Source of the DNA: Phyllostachys edulis
Taxonomy: Eukaryota > Streptophyta > Magnoliopsida > Poales > Poaceae
Direction: 5' to 3'
Assembly (NCBI GenBank): GCA_036346405.1
Contig: CM070563.1
Span: 18,767,022-18,831,021 of the forward strand
DNA length: 64,000 bases
The position numbers and the translations under genes are program-made. Each line of letters begins with the position of its first letter. Position 1 is the stretch's first letter. Below, piece after piece: positions 30,662 through 42,169 of the stretch. Below the pieces are notes generated by a model that saw only the letters and a list, made by a program, of their open reading frames with translations, ran no database searches and was not told the DNA's origin.

Positions 30662-33600
30662 TGTAAGATCGAGGAGGCCGACTAGAGGGGGGTGAATAGG
30701 CGGTTTTAAAAACTTCTTTGGCTAAAATCGAGTTTTAAGCGGAATTGTAAATCAATTCGGTTTTGCACAATTAAAGCCTAAATCAACCAGTCTTTACTAA
30801 GTACACCAACAATATGAGACTATATAAATAAAAGCAATCATACATATACAAGTAAGCAATTAAATATAAGGAATGTAAATTGCAATATAGTGAAGCACAA
30901 GAAATCAAACCACAATGGCACGATGATGTTTTACCGTGGTGATCGGAGACTTGCCGGTCTCCCCTAATCCACGTTGAGGTAAGCCCAAAATCAATTGGAT
31001 CGGCTCCACGAATTAAGCCAAACACCTCCGAGGTAAGTCCAACCACTTGGACCGGTTCCAACAAGAGCCAACACCTCGATCCACTAGGGTTGCTCTTCCT
31101 CCACACCGGAGATGGTGAGCACCAAGCCACTCACAAATGCCCGGATCTTCTTATAACCTTCTTTGAGAAGATCACCGAACCACGACGCCTCCACGCCGAC
31201 TAGGTGTCGGTAAACACCAAGAGTAACAAGTCTAGGACTCTCATGTAACATCCCAATTTTCTGAGCTTTAAAAATCTTTTAAATAGTTAGTAGGAGAAAA
31301 TTCACCATTTGGATTTTATTTGAATTTAAATCAAAAGCTTAATATGGACTTTGTACATTAAAACCATTTAATATGACTAAAGTCAACATGAATAGTATCC
31401 AAAACTATTTTATTTGGGTTCTATGTGCTTGGATATATTTTCTAGAATTTTTCCAAGTTCATTTGCTATTTTCTATTGCTTATTTGGATTTCTAGTATTT
31501 TCTAAAAAGGAAAATATAATTAAAATATCAGATAATGGCTTCGGGCCTAATTCCTTCGGCCCAACTCCTTTCTCCCGTGCGTGGCCCGCTCTCGGCCCAA
31601 GTTCGCGCGCACAGCCACCCGACCCATTCATCCGTGGCCATCCGATTGAGGTCGAACGCTCGGATCAGAATCGCTTCAGCGCCGCTCCTTTCTCTCTCTG
31701 ACGGGTGGGCCCGCCTCCGAGTCTTCGTCTCGCGCCGCCTTCGTCCCTGAGTCGAGTCCAATTGCCCGCCATTGGAGTCCTTCTAGAAGCTCGTTCGACA
31801 ACGCGGAGTTCCCAAATAAAATCTCCTTGATTTCTTTACCAAACTCTATTTCTTGTTCCTCCGCTTCCTTATCTGCACTCAATCGGCATCAATTCGATCT
31901 CTATCTCTAAAATCCGACGAAACCGTTTCAATACCGAATTGGGGATTCCTTATCCCGTGCCATCCCGGCCCTATAAATAGGTCCCCGAGGATCACTAGTG
32001 CCTCCACATCCCAGAGCCGCCACCCATTGAACCCCAACCGCTCCAGTGTCGCCGCAATTCGACTTTTAGGGTTGTTGTCGCCGCAGATGTTTTTCTTCAA
32101 TTCCTTCACCGCCGGTGACGCATTGCCTCCGTGGAGTACACTGTCGGGACCGCCGTCGCCAGATATATCTCCAGGACCCTTCCCCGACGCCAATACCCCG
32201 CCGGAGCGACCGTTCGACAATAACAGATCCGCTCCACCGCTTGAGCCTTGTCGCCGGCCACCATCGTCCACCTCAACCACCCGGAGTTGCACCTAGAGGT
32301 TCGCAATAGCCTTAGCTTCACTCTCGTAGCATCCGTTGCCGATGAGACACCGCCGTTCACCGTTGCTGTTGGTTCCCATGCCATCGCCGCCGTCGGGATG
32401 ACGTGTACACCTGTGTCACCAGCCACCTCAGCCTCTGTGCAGACGTGTCATCTGATGTGGCGCCGAAGTCGATCTGCGTCGGCCAAGACGCTTGTGCAAA
32501 TCCGGCCAAAACTCCCAGATCCAAACTTCCGTAGATTGGTTTCACCATGCACCAAGCCACTGCCTCGTGGGTCCCATTGTCAGATCCACTGTTCCGTGAA
32601 CCCATGAACCATAGGCCCCTGAGCCAATTCCGTGGACCCGGTCTATAGACCGAGGGCCCACATGTCAGCCACCGCACCTTTTCTTTGGATTTATTTTAAT
32701 TCGAAAATTCCTTCGCTTATGTCATCCGACGTCATAAATCTGATTTTCTGTTAAAGAATAATTCGGATAATCCAGTATTAAGGTTTTCTTTAGATTTCCA
32801 ACTTCCCAAGCTCATATCTTTTGCATCCGAACTCCGATTGAGCTCATTCGAATTTCTAAATTCATCTAAATTCGAGATCTATTTATCTGAGTTTTTTTAT
32901 TTAATTTTTGGAGTTTGTTTTGCCTTTGTTTTTATTTGTTTTGTTTGTTTGTTTCGTTTGCGAGTAGACGTTGATACCTTGGGAAGATTTGAAGAAGAAG
33001 GAGCACCTCAAGACCAAGATCAATACCAAGACCTTTTCTAAGGCAAGTTATACCTTTGATCATATTGAACCCAATTTTCTAAAATTACTTTGATTCAAAT
33101 TATTGCATTTATTTCAAGTATTTATTTAAATGCTTTTGGGTGTAGTTATTATCCCATTTGTTATATCCACCTTGTCTATTTGTTATGTCATAATCTTTTG
33201 TCACCCTAGTTTGGTTCATTTAGTTGGTGCTATTGTATTACCAACGTGGGATGGTTAGATGCCATTAGATTGCTTAGCCATGCTACGAGTCATCATCTCA
33301 TGTGAGTCGCAAATATAAACTTGACTAAGTGATTATGGAACTATGTGATAAAAACTGTGTGTACTACGTGCTATTACTCATTGATGGCATATGTTGCACT
33401 TAACTAACAGGGTGGGAAATGATTTAGGCTAGGGCAAGTGGTGGATACTGTGTGCTACTTTTGGTGGATCTGTGTGCATGGGCTTAATAACCTGTGTGCA
33501 TAGGGATTCGTAGTACATTGGAAGTCTTGCCTTGGTCAATTAAGGACTTAACTTTGTACACCATTGAACTGAGCGTCTCGTACAACCACATGCCTGATGG

Positions 33601-36600
33601 GACGGGCGCCTAACTTAGTAAGTTATAGATTCTTGACATTGACTACTCAGATAGTAGGTTAGACTGTGTTGTATGGGTGGGGGTGTGTTACCGCTGTGGT
33701 TGGGTGCACATCACGGGGCGGTTCGCCGTGTCCCTGTCCAATGGTGTGTGTTATGCCAAGCGCTGTGGAAGGGTTGGTATAGCATAAAGCACACTGGGAG
33801 TGTCAATGCTTGAGATGAAGTTTCTGAAACGTTTTGTTACGATTAGTGCTAGCTACACTAGTTGTATCGTATGGGTAAAGTGTACAAACTCTGCAGAGTG
33901 TTAAATCAATCTATTCGAATAGCCGCGTCTGCGGTCATGGACATGCTTGGGGATTTCACACGAGGGGTAGATTTTCATAAAAACCTTAGGAAGGGAGCTG
34001 TGTGACTTAAGTCATATGGCTATGTGAATAACTTGATTAGGCTATGTGTCTTTATGAAATAAAACTATTAAATTATTATTGTCTATTTGTTTTGAATTAT
34101 GTTTTCAATCTATTACTTGTATTCAAACTGCAAATGCTGCATTTCTGCAAAAGAACCACAGAAGCCATTCCTTTGGAATAAGCCTGCATCTATAATTGCA
34201 TTTCTGTGGTATGACTTGCGAGTACGGTTGTGTACTCATGCTTGTTGTAAAACATGCAACAGAAGAGGAGGAGTCATCGCCTGCTTTCGAAGAGAAGTTC
34301 ATCGAAGGTGCTTGATCGTAGGGTCTTGATCCCAGTCAGTTGCCTATGGTGAATTGATGGGATGCCGCTACCGTTTCTGTTTCCGCTGCTATTTATTTTC
34401 TTTGTCAGCCCTGCGTGGCTTAATAATTGTAAACTCGACCATAACGTCAAAACCCTTATTTGTTAATCAAATTATATGTTTATGTTATTAATCGCTCGTG
34501 TGGATCGATATTCACTTGTGTTGACACTGTATGCATTAGCGTGATTCTGGACTAGTGCATTATACACAAAGGGCCCAGAATTGTATTTTTGGGTCCCGAC
34601 ATCTCACTTGAACTAATCAAGTTTCTAAGCTCAAGTGGATACACAATCCACTACATAATGCAACACATGCACTTAGGGTTTGCTCTCCAAGCTCACTAAG
34701 TGCAACACATGCACAAAAGAGATGAGAGGGTTTGCACTAGCTCAAAGGAGTGTGTAATGGCACCAGCAACTATCCCACAACTGGCCAAGGTGGGTATTTA
34801 TAGCCCACACACAAAAACTAGTCATTGGGACAAAGTCTGCTGAAAAATCAGCACAATCGGTACTACCGCCGTTCAACAGCTGGTACTACCGCTTGATGGT
34901 TGCATGGTCGGATCAGCCACACACAGGGCTCTGAACTAACCATTGAAAAAGCGACGCGGTACTACCGCTGAGGCCGGTTGTACCGCTCACCAAGGGCGGT
35001 ACTACCGTTTCTCAAAAGAGCCAAAAGGGTGCTCTCTAGAAAATACGTACCGCTCACAATTCAGAAATACCGGTGTGCGGTCATACTGCTCAAGGAACGC
35101 TGGTACTACTGCAGCAAAGATTTGCAATCCAAACTTACTGGACGGCTTAGATCAAATGGGACATTCGGACTGCGTGTTTTAACCGCACGATTGGGTCACT
35201 TTCGGACGGTCTGAACGGCACACGGTAGTACTGCTGAAGGAAATGCAGTACAACCGCGATGCAGTAGTTCCGCCATGAAGGCTCCGGTACTACCGCACTT
35301 CAACAGAGCAACTCATGCTCAAAAGGCGCCGTTCTGTAAAAAATGTACCGCCAATAATTTTTCGGTCCGACCGGGTTGCGGTAGTTCCACACCAAAACCC
35401 CGGTCATACCGCTGAGTGGTAGTACCGCAGACAACAAGCCGGTGCTACCGTTGTTCCTGAGAAAACAACAGTTTGCATCCAATAACAAACTCAATTGCAA
35501 AACACATTTGACAATTGACAAGTGATGCAAACAAAGGTTAAAGGCAAGATTCTCAACAAGTTGCAAAACACATTTGCCAAATTTTAGAATCAATGCCACA
35601 AGGAATGCGGTACATGGACTTAAACCATTTGCAAAATACATTCGCAAACTAATGTCACATGCTACAAGGATTATGCATGAGCCTCAACTATTTGCAAAAC
35701 ACATTCGCAAATATAAGCAACATGCTAACAAGAGCTAGAGCAAATACAATGAGCTATCAACACATGACTAACTAAATCTACTAGTCAAAGACCCCTCTTA
35801 ATAGTACGACAACATATACTAGCAATCTGGTCTTCCATCCAAACACCAAAACCGGTAAAAGACTAGGAACACATCCTTAGCCCTAGCTAGTCATACCTTT
35901 GCCTTGCATATCTTCTTGAAGCTTGATGACGCGCATCTTCACTTCAAGTCCGAGTTCTTGACTTGAACATGCATCAACCCATGATGCACTCTTTTGACTT
36001 GATGATCAACTCATGATCATTTCTTCTTAGAGATCTTGATATGCATCAACACATGATGCATCATTTCCTCCAAGCTCTTGACTTCAATATCATCAACACA
36101 TGATGATCTTCTCCACTTCAGGATTTTGGCTTGAATATCATCAACACATGATGATTTCCTTCATCCCAAGTCTTGACTTGATGACGATCAACTTATGATG
36201 TCATCCAAAGTCTTCAACATCATGGAACATAACCTATTTTACCAACTCATGGAAAACATTAGTTCCACAATGTGATTGTCATTAATTACCACAACATACC
36301 ATTAACTCATAATGGTGGGACAAGATACTTTAATCTTTCACTCTTTGGTAATTAATGACAACCACTTCAATTACAAATAATTGTATGTAGATTGGTATGA
36401 GTATATATAAACTACATAAGTTGTATGTACTCAAAAGATATGTTTCAAAGTAAAGATCCTTAATATGTGTGGATAAAGAAATATGGATCAATACTAATGA
36501 AACCACAAAACATAGAGTGAACTCCCCATAAATGTTTGCATACACAAATGTGTAGCAAGAACATATGCACATACTCAAGTTAGATTTTTAGTGCAGTTCA

Positions 36601-36796
36601 ACCTATATTTTGGATCTGAGGAATGCAACAATATATAAGAATATGATGTCAAATGCATACCTCTTTGATTTTCACCTTTATATCAAATTAAGACTAAGCA
36701 ATAAGTATAACAATAGAAGTGTTAGTCTCACAAATAGATTTATCATTAATAACCAAAATACTCCATTAACTCATAATGGCAGGTCTAGATTCTTCA
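30662..36796 (-). mobile_element. 3' LTR of a SIRE-like Copia element, split by a solo LTR
   Basis: Minus-strand LTR whose end (plus start TGTAAGATCGAGGAGGCCGA) matches 40968 onward. The match continues across the giant solo LTR (31244-34601) from TCTCACTTGAACTAATCAAG to at least 35205. A TATA box (complement of TATTTATAG at 34795-34803) gives the promoter. The right limit was set at the polypurine tract AAAAAGGGGAAGAT read on the minus strand (plus 36798-36810). A 60-base word near 36298 repeats near 36760. The LTR is rich in the palindromic word GCGGTACTACCGC. The remaining LTR (without the insert) is about 2.8 kb. Confidence 0.7.
31244..34601 (+). mobile_element. Giant solo LTR, copy 2
   Basis: Starts TGTAACATCCCAATTTTCTG and ends TGGGTCCCGACA, with the exact 5-bp duplication TCTCA at 31239-31243 and 34602-34606. 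It interrupts the Copia LTR; the intact sequence at the same point in the other LTR (41550) reads straight through CTCTCACTTGAACTAATC, which proves the insertion. Length about 3.36 kb. A GC-rich part at 31540-32640 carries long non-recognisable open frames. Then an ATCTAAATTCGAGATCTATT block, a conserved GGCAAGTTATACCTTTGATC piece at 33042, and CACACGAGGGGTAGATTTTC at about 33959. No retroelement proteins. Confidence 0.85.
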
Positions 36797-38899
36797 ATCT
36801 TCCCCTTTTTGGTGATTGATGACAAATCCTTTAATAATAGCAACATTTGGATATAAATCAACATAAGATAAGAATTTAAGCTATTTGACTATTTGCATGC
36901 ATGACACAAAGCTAACTATGCATGGAATAAGGTGAAAACATCCAAATGTTCTCCCAAAACATTCTCCCCCTTTTTGCATTAAACACCAAAAATCCAAAAT
37001 AAAACAAAGCCAAAATGAGTCTTTGCAAATAAGTTTTCCCATATAATAGATTACCCAAAACGTTTTTCATTTTCACTAAGAAAACTCCTTTTAAGAAAAA
37101 CTCCCCTTTACACAAAAGTTGTACTCCTTTCACACACAAAGGTTGTACTCCTTTCACACACAAAGGTTTTCTCCATCCAATTAATATCCCTCTCTTTGTC
37201 ATCTCTTAGAAATAGATCCATCCACAACTCATGATGACTTCAAACTTTCTCATTTGACCATTACCACTTGTACCCAAAACTCTCCTCCTTTGAAATTTAG
37301 CACAAAAAATGTCTCTTTGTGGATCACACTTGAAAGATAGACTTTGAATATCACTTGTAGATACCACATGTTGATAAGATTTGAAATTACAAAGTGCTTG
37401 AACTTCTCTCGCAAAGATTTTCAATGAAAGCATCCAAAGAGAAGAAGAAAAGAGAGAATCCGCTTGTACACGAAAAGTACTTGAGCTTGATCGAGAGAGG
37501 TAAGATCGGCAAGGAATGAAATTAGATACCACTTAAAAGGATAAGATGGTATCACGTGAAAGAATACCACTTGTACAGACAAGGGTGAATCTCATGCCGA
37601 GGTCAAGGTGATCAATATAAGCGACCACTTGAAATAATACCATTTTTATGATAAAAATATCATAATGCGAATAAAATAGCATATGGAGTCAAATAGGCAC
37701 TTAAGGGTAGCTAGTGAATACAACAAGGATCAAATTTGACCAAAGGAAACAACAAAAATAGGTTTAGAATTGAATTGAATTGAAATGGTTGTCTTGACAG
37801 AAAAATTGGTAGTACCGCAATTGAATGGCCGGTAGTACCGCATTCATAGGCCGGTAGTACCAGTAACCGGTAGTACCGCTGGTAATTCCGATTTTCCTGG
37901 GATTTCAGGGATAGATATTGGAATTGAGAGATATGCAAATGATCCTTAGTTTCTGCATTCAAATAAATATATCTAGGATCATTATGTAAGAGATAGAGGA
38001 TAGAAACATTAATTAATATTGTTTTTATGAATTAGTCTTTTGTTTTTGCAAATGGAACTCATTTTTGATGAAACTTCTTCAAAAGATTCAAATTAAGCAA
38101 TTAAAGATATTTCAAGCAACCAATTGCATGTATGAGTCATTAGTACCATTATGGACCTATCTATGTGAATAATCTTGGCTCAAATGGTAAAACTCAATTA
38201 AGTGCTAGAAAGTGACCATTTAGGTCAAACCAGGATTTTGGATGAAATTCAAAATCAAATAACTTTTTCTAGGTTGGCCTTTTGGAAATCTTGTGAATAC
38301 CAAAAATGTTTAGAATGGACAACTCTAGGATTTTTATTTTGGGACCATTTTCAAATTCCTTTTAGAATAGATTTTACATAAAAATCTAGTTTATATCAAA
38401 AATAAGATAATATGATCTAGAATTTTGGCTAGAAACTCATTTTTCACTTAAAATAGAATTTTCTTGAACCAAAACCTTTGAAAAGCATTTGTATACATTT
38501 TGCAACTAGTTTTTTTTTCAAAGGATTACTAATAGTTATGAAATTTTTGACTTTTGGCTAAAAGGCTCAATTTTGAAAACATTAATAGCACTTAATTTAT
38601 TTGGGCACACTTAGGGATGTGGTATACATGATCATGATTTAGCATTCCCCCTTAATGTGCCACTTACTATCTTGCTCAATATTTTTAATAAACAAGATTA
38701 CGAACAAGAGCAAGAACACTCTTTTAAGATTTTTCATGAATGCAACCTACACAAGGTATAAAAGGGCTAGATACTTCAATTTAAATACTTGTTATCGAGA
38801 TGGCATTGGTTTTTTTATATGAATTAATCTTCCTCAAGCTCGACTACATATTTTTGCATATGATGGAATCCACCTCTTCATGAGTGAGCCAAACCTCCA
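36797..38899 (-). other. Non-coding internal region of the Copia element (no pol)
   Basis: Where protease, integrase, reverse transcriptase and RNase H would be expected there is only AT-rich DNA with no sustained coding frame on either strand. A small cluster of the LTR word GGTAGTACCGC recurs at 37809-37880. The element therefore looks gag-only, a non-autonomous form that would need enzymes from a relative. Confidence 0.6.
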
Positions 38900-39520
38900 A
38901 TGCTTCTCCAAATACCTATTTATCATTTAAGCACCTTTTGATACCCAAACTCGGTTGGGTCCTTAAATGCTAGTCACAATAGATTTGGGCACCCAAATGG
39001 CCCTAACAATAATCTTAGGTGAGCTAACAATCCTAGCAAACACATTGCCATATTTATCCTTCCTAAGCAAATAATGATCATTATAAAGAATAGGCTTAGG
39101 AGACATACCTTTAGGACAATCTTTACTAAAATGTCCCTTTTCTGGGCAATTGTAGCAGGTTGGGTTTTTACTTCCCCTACTTGTCTTCTTTTCTTGCTTC
39201 TTGCCGGTTTGCCTCCCTTTTGAATGTCTTGACTTGATATCCATTTGATTTGGGCACACGGAGGCTTTGTGGCCCTTCTCATTGCATCCGAGGCACTTGA
39301 CATACTTCTTCGTGTGTCTTGCATTATGCTTTGTCTTGCTATTCTCCTTCTTCTTGGAGATGAAGCCAATGCCACTCTTGTCATGAAAGCTTCTTTGCTT
39401 GCTTAAAATGTCATCGAGAGTGGCTTTCCCTTTGAAGCTTCTATCTAAGTCATTAGTCAATTTCTTGACTTGGGCATTGAGCTCATTATTTTCCTCTACA
39501 ATATTAGTCTCACAAGACAT
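38900..39520 (-). pseudogene. Copia gag, C-terminal part with two zinc knuckles
   Basis: 185-residue frame starting MSCETNIVEENNELNAQVKK with a coiled-coil-like stretch. Two CCHC zinc knuckles follow: CLGCNEKGHKASVC and CYNCPEKGHFSKDC. The end reads VRAIWVPKSIVTSI, a stop, then GPNRVWVSKG in the same frame, the tail usual in SIRE-like gag proteins (IWVPKSLVTN..GPN..WVPK). Part of the same gag as the upstream frame; a break near 39540-39730 separates them. Confidence 0.75.
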
Positions 39521-39731
39521 AGAGGGAATATAAGCATCTATTTTTGATCAACAAGGTATATCTAGTAAATCATCACAAGAAGTGGATATGCTAACCTTAG
39601 ATGCAATGCAAGGGTTAGCGACTACACAAGGCATATTATCTAATAAATCGCATGTAATGGCTATATCCACTTTGGACTTATTGAACTCCTTGAGAAGAAG
39701 AGACTCGTGCTCATCCTTTAGCACATCATAA

Positions 39732-40910
39732 TTATTTTGAAGAGAGATATGCTCTTTTTTTTAAAACTTTGAATTTAGACATCTCCTTGCCGAGGAATTC
39801 ATTTAAGTCCACTAGCATATCCATCAAATCATCATAAGAAGGTTCATCATCATCATTTACCTCATTATTACCTTTTGCCATGAAGCATGTAGACATGTCA
39901 AATAGTGATGGTGCTTCATTTGCATTTGAGAGATTTGATGAATCTTCCTTTATGGCTAGCCCGACAAAATGTCTTCTTTTGTCATCCTTCTTCTTTCTTG
40001 ATGATGACTTAGGCTCTTCTTCATCTTCACCATTATAAGGACACTTTGAAGCAATGTGTCCCAATTTTTGACAATTGTAGCACCTAAGACTCTTGTGGTG
40101 CTTTGTACTTGAGGATGAGCTTAAATGCTTATGTGAATCATGTCTCTTTATAAGATCTTCCATTTTGTTCATGAGAGTGACCAATTCTTCTTTGGTGTCA
40201 TCATCTTCCTCATCATGATCCTCATCTTCACTTGTATCATATTTAGCTTTAAAGGCAATAATTCTTTTGCTTGAAGTTGAGGCCATCTCCTTGTGCTCAT
40301 CTTTGTCTTTCTTGTACATTTCATTTGTGAGGAGATTCCCCAAGAGAGCGGTGGGAGTCATCCTTGGCAATTCGGGTGAGTTGAGGAATAATGTCACCAA
40401 GGTCTCATATTTCTCCAGTAGAGCCCTAAGCTTCTTGCGCATAATATCAAGATCGGTTAAATAACAAGATGGGCCTTTGAGCTCATTTACTATGTTGATC
40501 ATTCTAGAATACATCTCATTGATGTTCTCATGAGGCAACATAGTAAATGACTCATATTTGAGCTTTAACCTATGTAATTTAGCTTCCTTGACCGAGGAGG
40601 TTCCCTCATGAATTTCCATGAGAGTTGTCCAAACATCATGAGCATTTTCAAGATTGCTCACTCTATTAAACTCCTCTACACTCAAAGCGCTATATAGAGC
40701 ATTTAAAGCTTGAGCATCGAGTTGCAAGTTTTGCGCTTCCCTTTCAGTGGAATTTTGTGGATCAATTGGAGTAGCAAAACCCGCATTAACAATTATCCAT
40801 AGGTTAGGGCTTATGGCCTTAATAAAGATGGTCATTCTAATTTTCCAATGTGCATAATTTGAACCATCAAAGTGTGGTGCTCTACCAATGGAGAAACCCT
40901 CACTAGCCAT
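39732..40910 (-). CDS. Copia gag polyprotein, N-terminal part (UBN2-type)
   Basis: 392-residue open frame beginning MASEGFSIGRAPHFDGSNYA just downstream of the primer site, so the start is well placed. The UBN2/gag domain covers about residues 14-215 (FDGSNYAHWKIRMTIFIKAI, VWTTLMEIHEGTSSVKEAKL, KYESFTMLPHENINEMYSRM). An acidic stretch follows, then one CCHC knuckle CYNCQKLGHIASKC at about residue 280. It would form the capsid of a Copia particle. It stays open over more than 1.1 kb while other elements nearby are broken, so it is younger or under selection. It ends in KVLKK. Confidence 0.85.
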   Translation of the reverse strand: MASEGFSIGRAPHFDGSNYAHWKIRMTIFIKAISPNLWIIVNAGFATPIDPQNSTEREAQNLQLDAQALNALYSALSVEEFNRVSNLENAHDVWTTLMEIHEGTSSVKEAKLHRLKLKYESFTMLPHENINEMYSRMINIVNELKGPSCYLTDLDIMRKKLRALLEKYETLVTLFLNSPELPRMTPTALLGNLLTNEMYKKDKDEHKEMASTSSKRIIAFKAKYDTSEDEDHDEEDDDTKEELVTLMNKMEDLIKRHDSHKHLSSSSSTKHHKSLRCYNCQKLGHIASKCPYNGEDEEEPKSSSRKKKDDKRRHFVGLAIKEDSSNLSNANEAPSLFDMSTCFMAKGNNEVNDDDEPSYDDLMDMLVDLNEFLGKEMSKFKVLKKRAYLSSK

Positions 40911-40953
40911 CTTTTACTCTCTAGACGGTTAAGTATAATAAATGAGAGACTAA

Positions 40954-40964
40954 GCTCTGATATA
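40954..40964 (-). other. Degenerate primer-binding site of the Copia element
   Basis: The minus strand reads TATATCAGAGC three bases after the LTR end GGTCTTACA, against TGGTATCAGAGC for initiator tRNA-Met. Its position between LTR and gag start is right. Confidence 0.65.
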
Positions 40965-40967
40965 ACT

Positions 40968-42169
40968 TGTAAGACCGAGGAGGCCGACTAGAGGGGGGTG
41001 AATAGGCGGTTTTAAAAACTTCTTTTGCTAAAATCGAGTTTTAAGCGGAATTGTAAATCAATTCGGTTTTGCACAATTAAAGTCTAAATCAACTAGTCTT
41101 TACTAAGTGCACCAACAATATGAGACTATATAAATGAAAGCAATCATACATATACAAGTAAGCAATTAAATATAAGGAATGTAAATTGCAATATAGTGAA
41201 GCACAAGAAATCAAACCACAATGACACGATGATGTTTTACCGTGGTGATTGGAGACTTGCCGGTCTCCCCTAATCCACATTGAGGTAAACCCAAAATCAA
41301 TTGGACCAGCTCCACGAATTAAGCGAAACACCTCCGAGGTAAGTCCAACCACTTGGATCGGTTCCAACAAGAGCCAACACCTCGATCCACTAGGGTTGCT
41401 CTTCCTCCACATCGGAGATGGCGAGCACCAAGCCACTCACAAATGCCTGGGTCTTCTCACAACCTTCTTTGAGAAGATCACCGAACCACGACGCCTCCAC
41501 GCCATCTAGGTGTCGGCAAACACCAAGAGTAACAAGTCTAGGACTCTCACTTGAACTAATCAAGTGTCTAAGCTCAAGTGGATACACAATCCACTACCTA
41601 ATGCAACACATGCACTTAGGGTTTGCTATCCAAGCTCACTAAGTGCAACACATGCACAAAAGAGATGAGAGAGTTTGCACTAGCTCAAGGGAGTGTGTAA
41701 TGGCACCAGCAACTATCCCACGACCGGCCAAGGTGGGTATTTATAGCCCACACACAAAAACTAGCCGTTGGGACAAAGTCTGCTGAAAAATCAGCACAAT
41801 CGGTACTACCGCCGTTCAACAGCCAGTACTACCGCTCGATGGTTCAATGGTCGGATCAGCCGCACACGGCGCTCTGAACTAACCGTTGAAAAAGCGGCGC
41901 GGTACTACCACCAACCAACATGTGGTACTACTGCTGAGGCCGGTCGTACCACTCACCAAGGGCGATACTACCATTTCTCAAAAGAGCCAAAATGGTGCTC
42001 TCTGGAAAATACGTACCGCTCACAATTCGAAAATACCAGTGTGCGGTCATACCGCTCAAGAAATGCCGGTACTACCACAGCAAGGATTTGCAATCCAAAC
42101 TAACTAAACGGCTCAGATCAAATGGGCCGTTCGGACCGTGTGTTTTAACCACACAATTAGGTCACTTTC
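40968..42169 (-). mobile_element. 5' LTR of the SIRE-like Copia element, truncated
   Basis: Direct repeat of 30662-31243 plus 34602-35205, with a few percent differences by eye. It carries the TATA box on the minus strand (complement of TATTTATAG, 41739-41747) and the GGTACTACCGC words. The match to the 3' LTR ends abruptly at GTCACTTTC (42169), where Gypsy gag sequence begins, so its outer two-thirds is lost or was displaced. Confidence 0.75.

Noticed and set aside
32100..32680. Open frames in the GC-rich part of giant LTR copy 2
   Set aside because: Frames overlap on both strands and the corresponding GC-rich parts of copies 1 and 3 code for different peptides, so no shared protein is supported.
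41390..41642. Small frames conserved between the two Copia LTRs
   Set aside because: The identity is due to LTR duplication; the frames are not related to any element protein and lie in the promoter/leader part.
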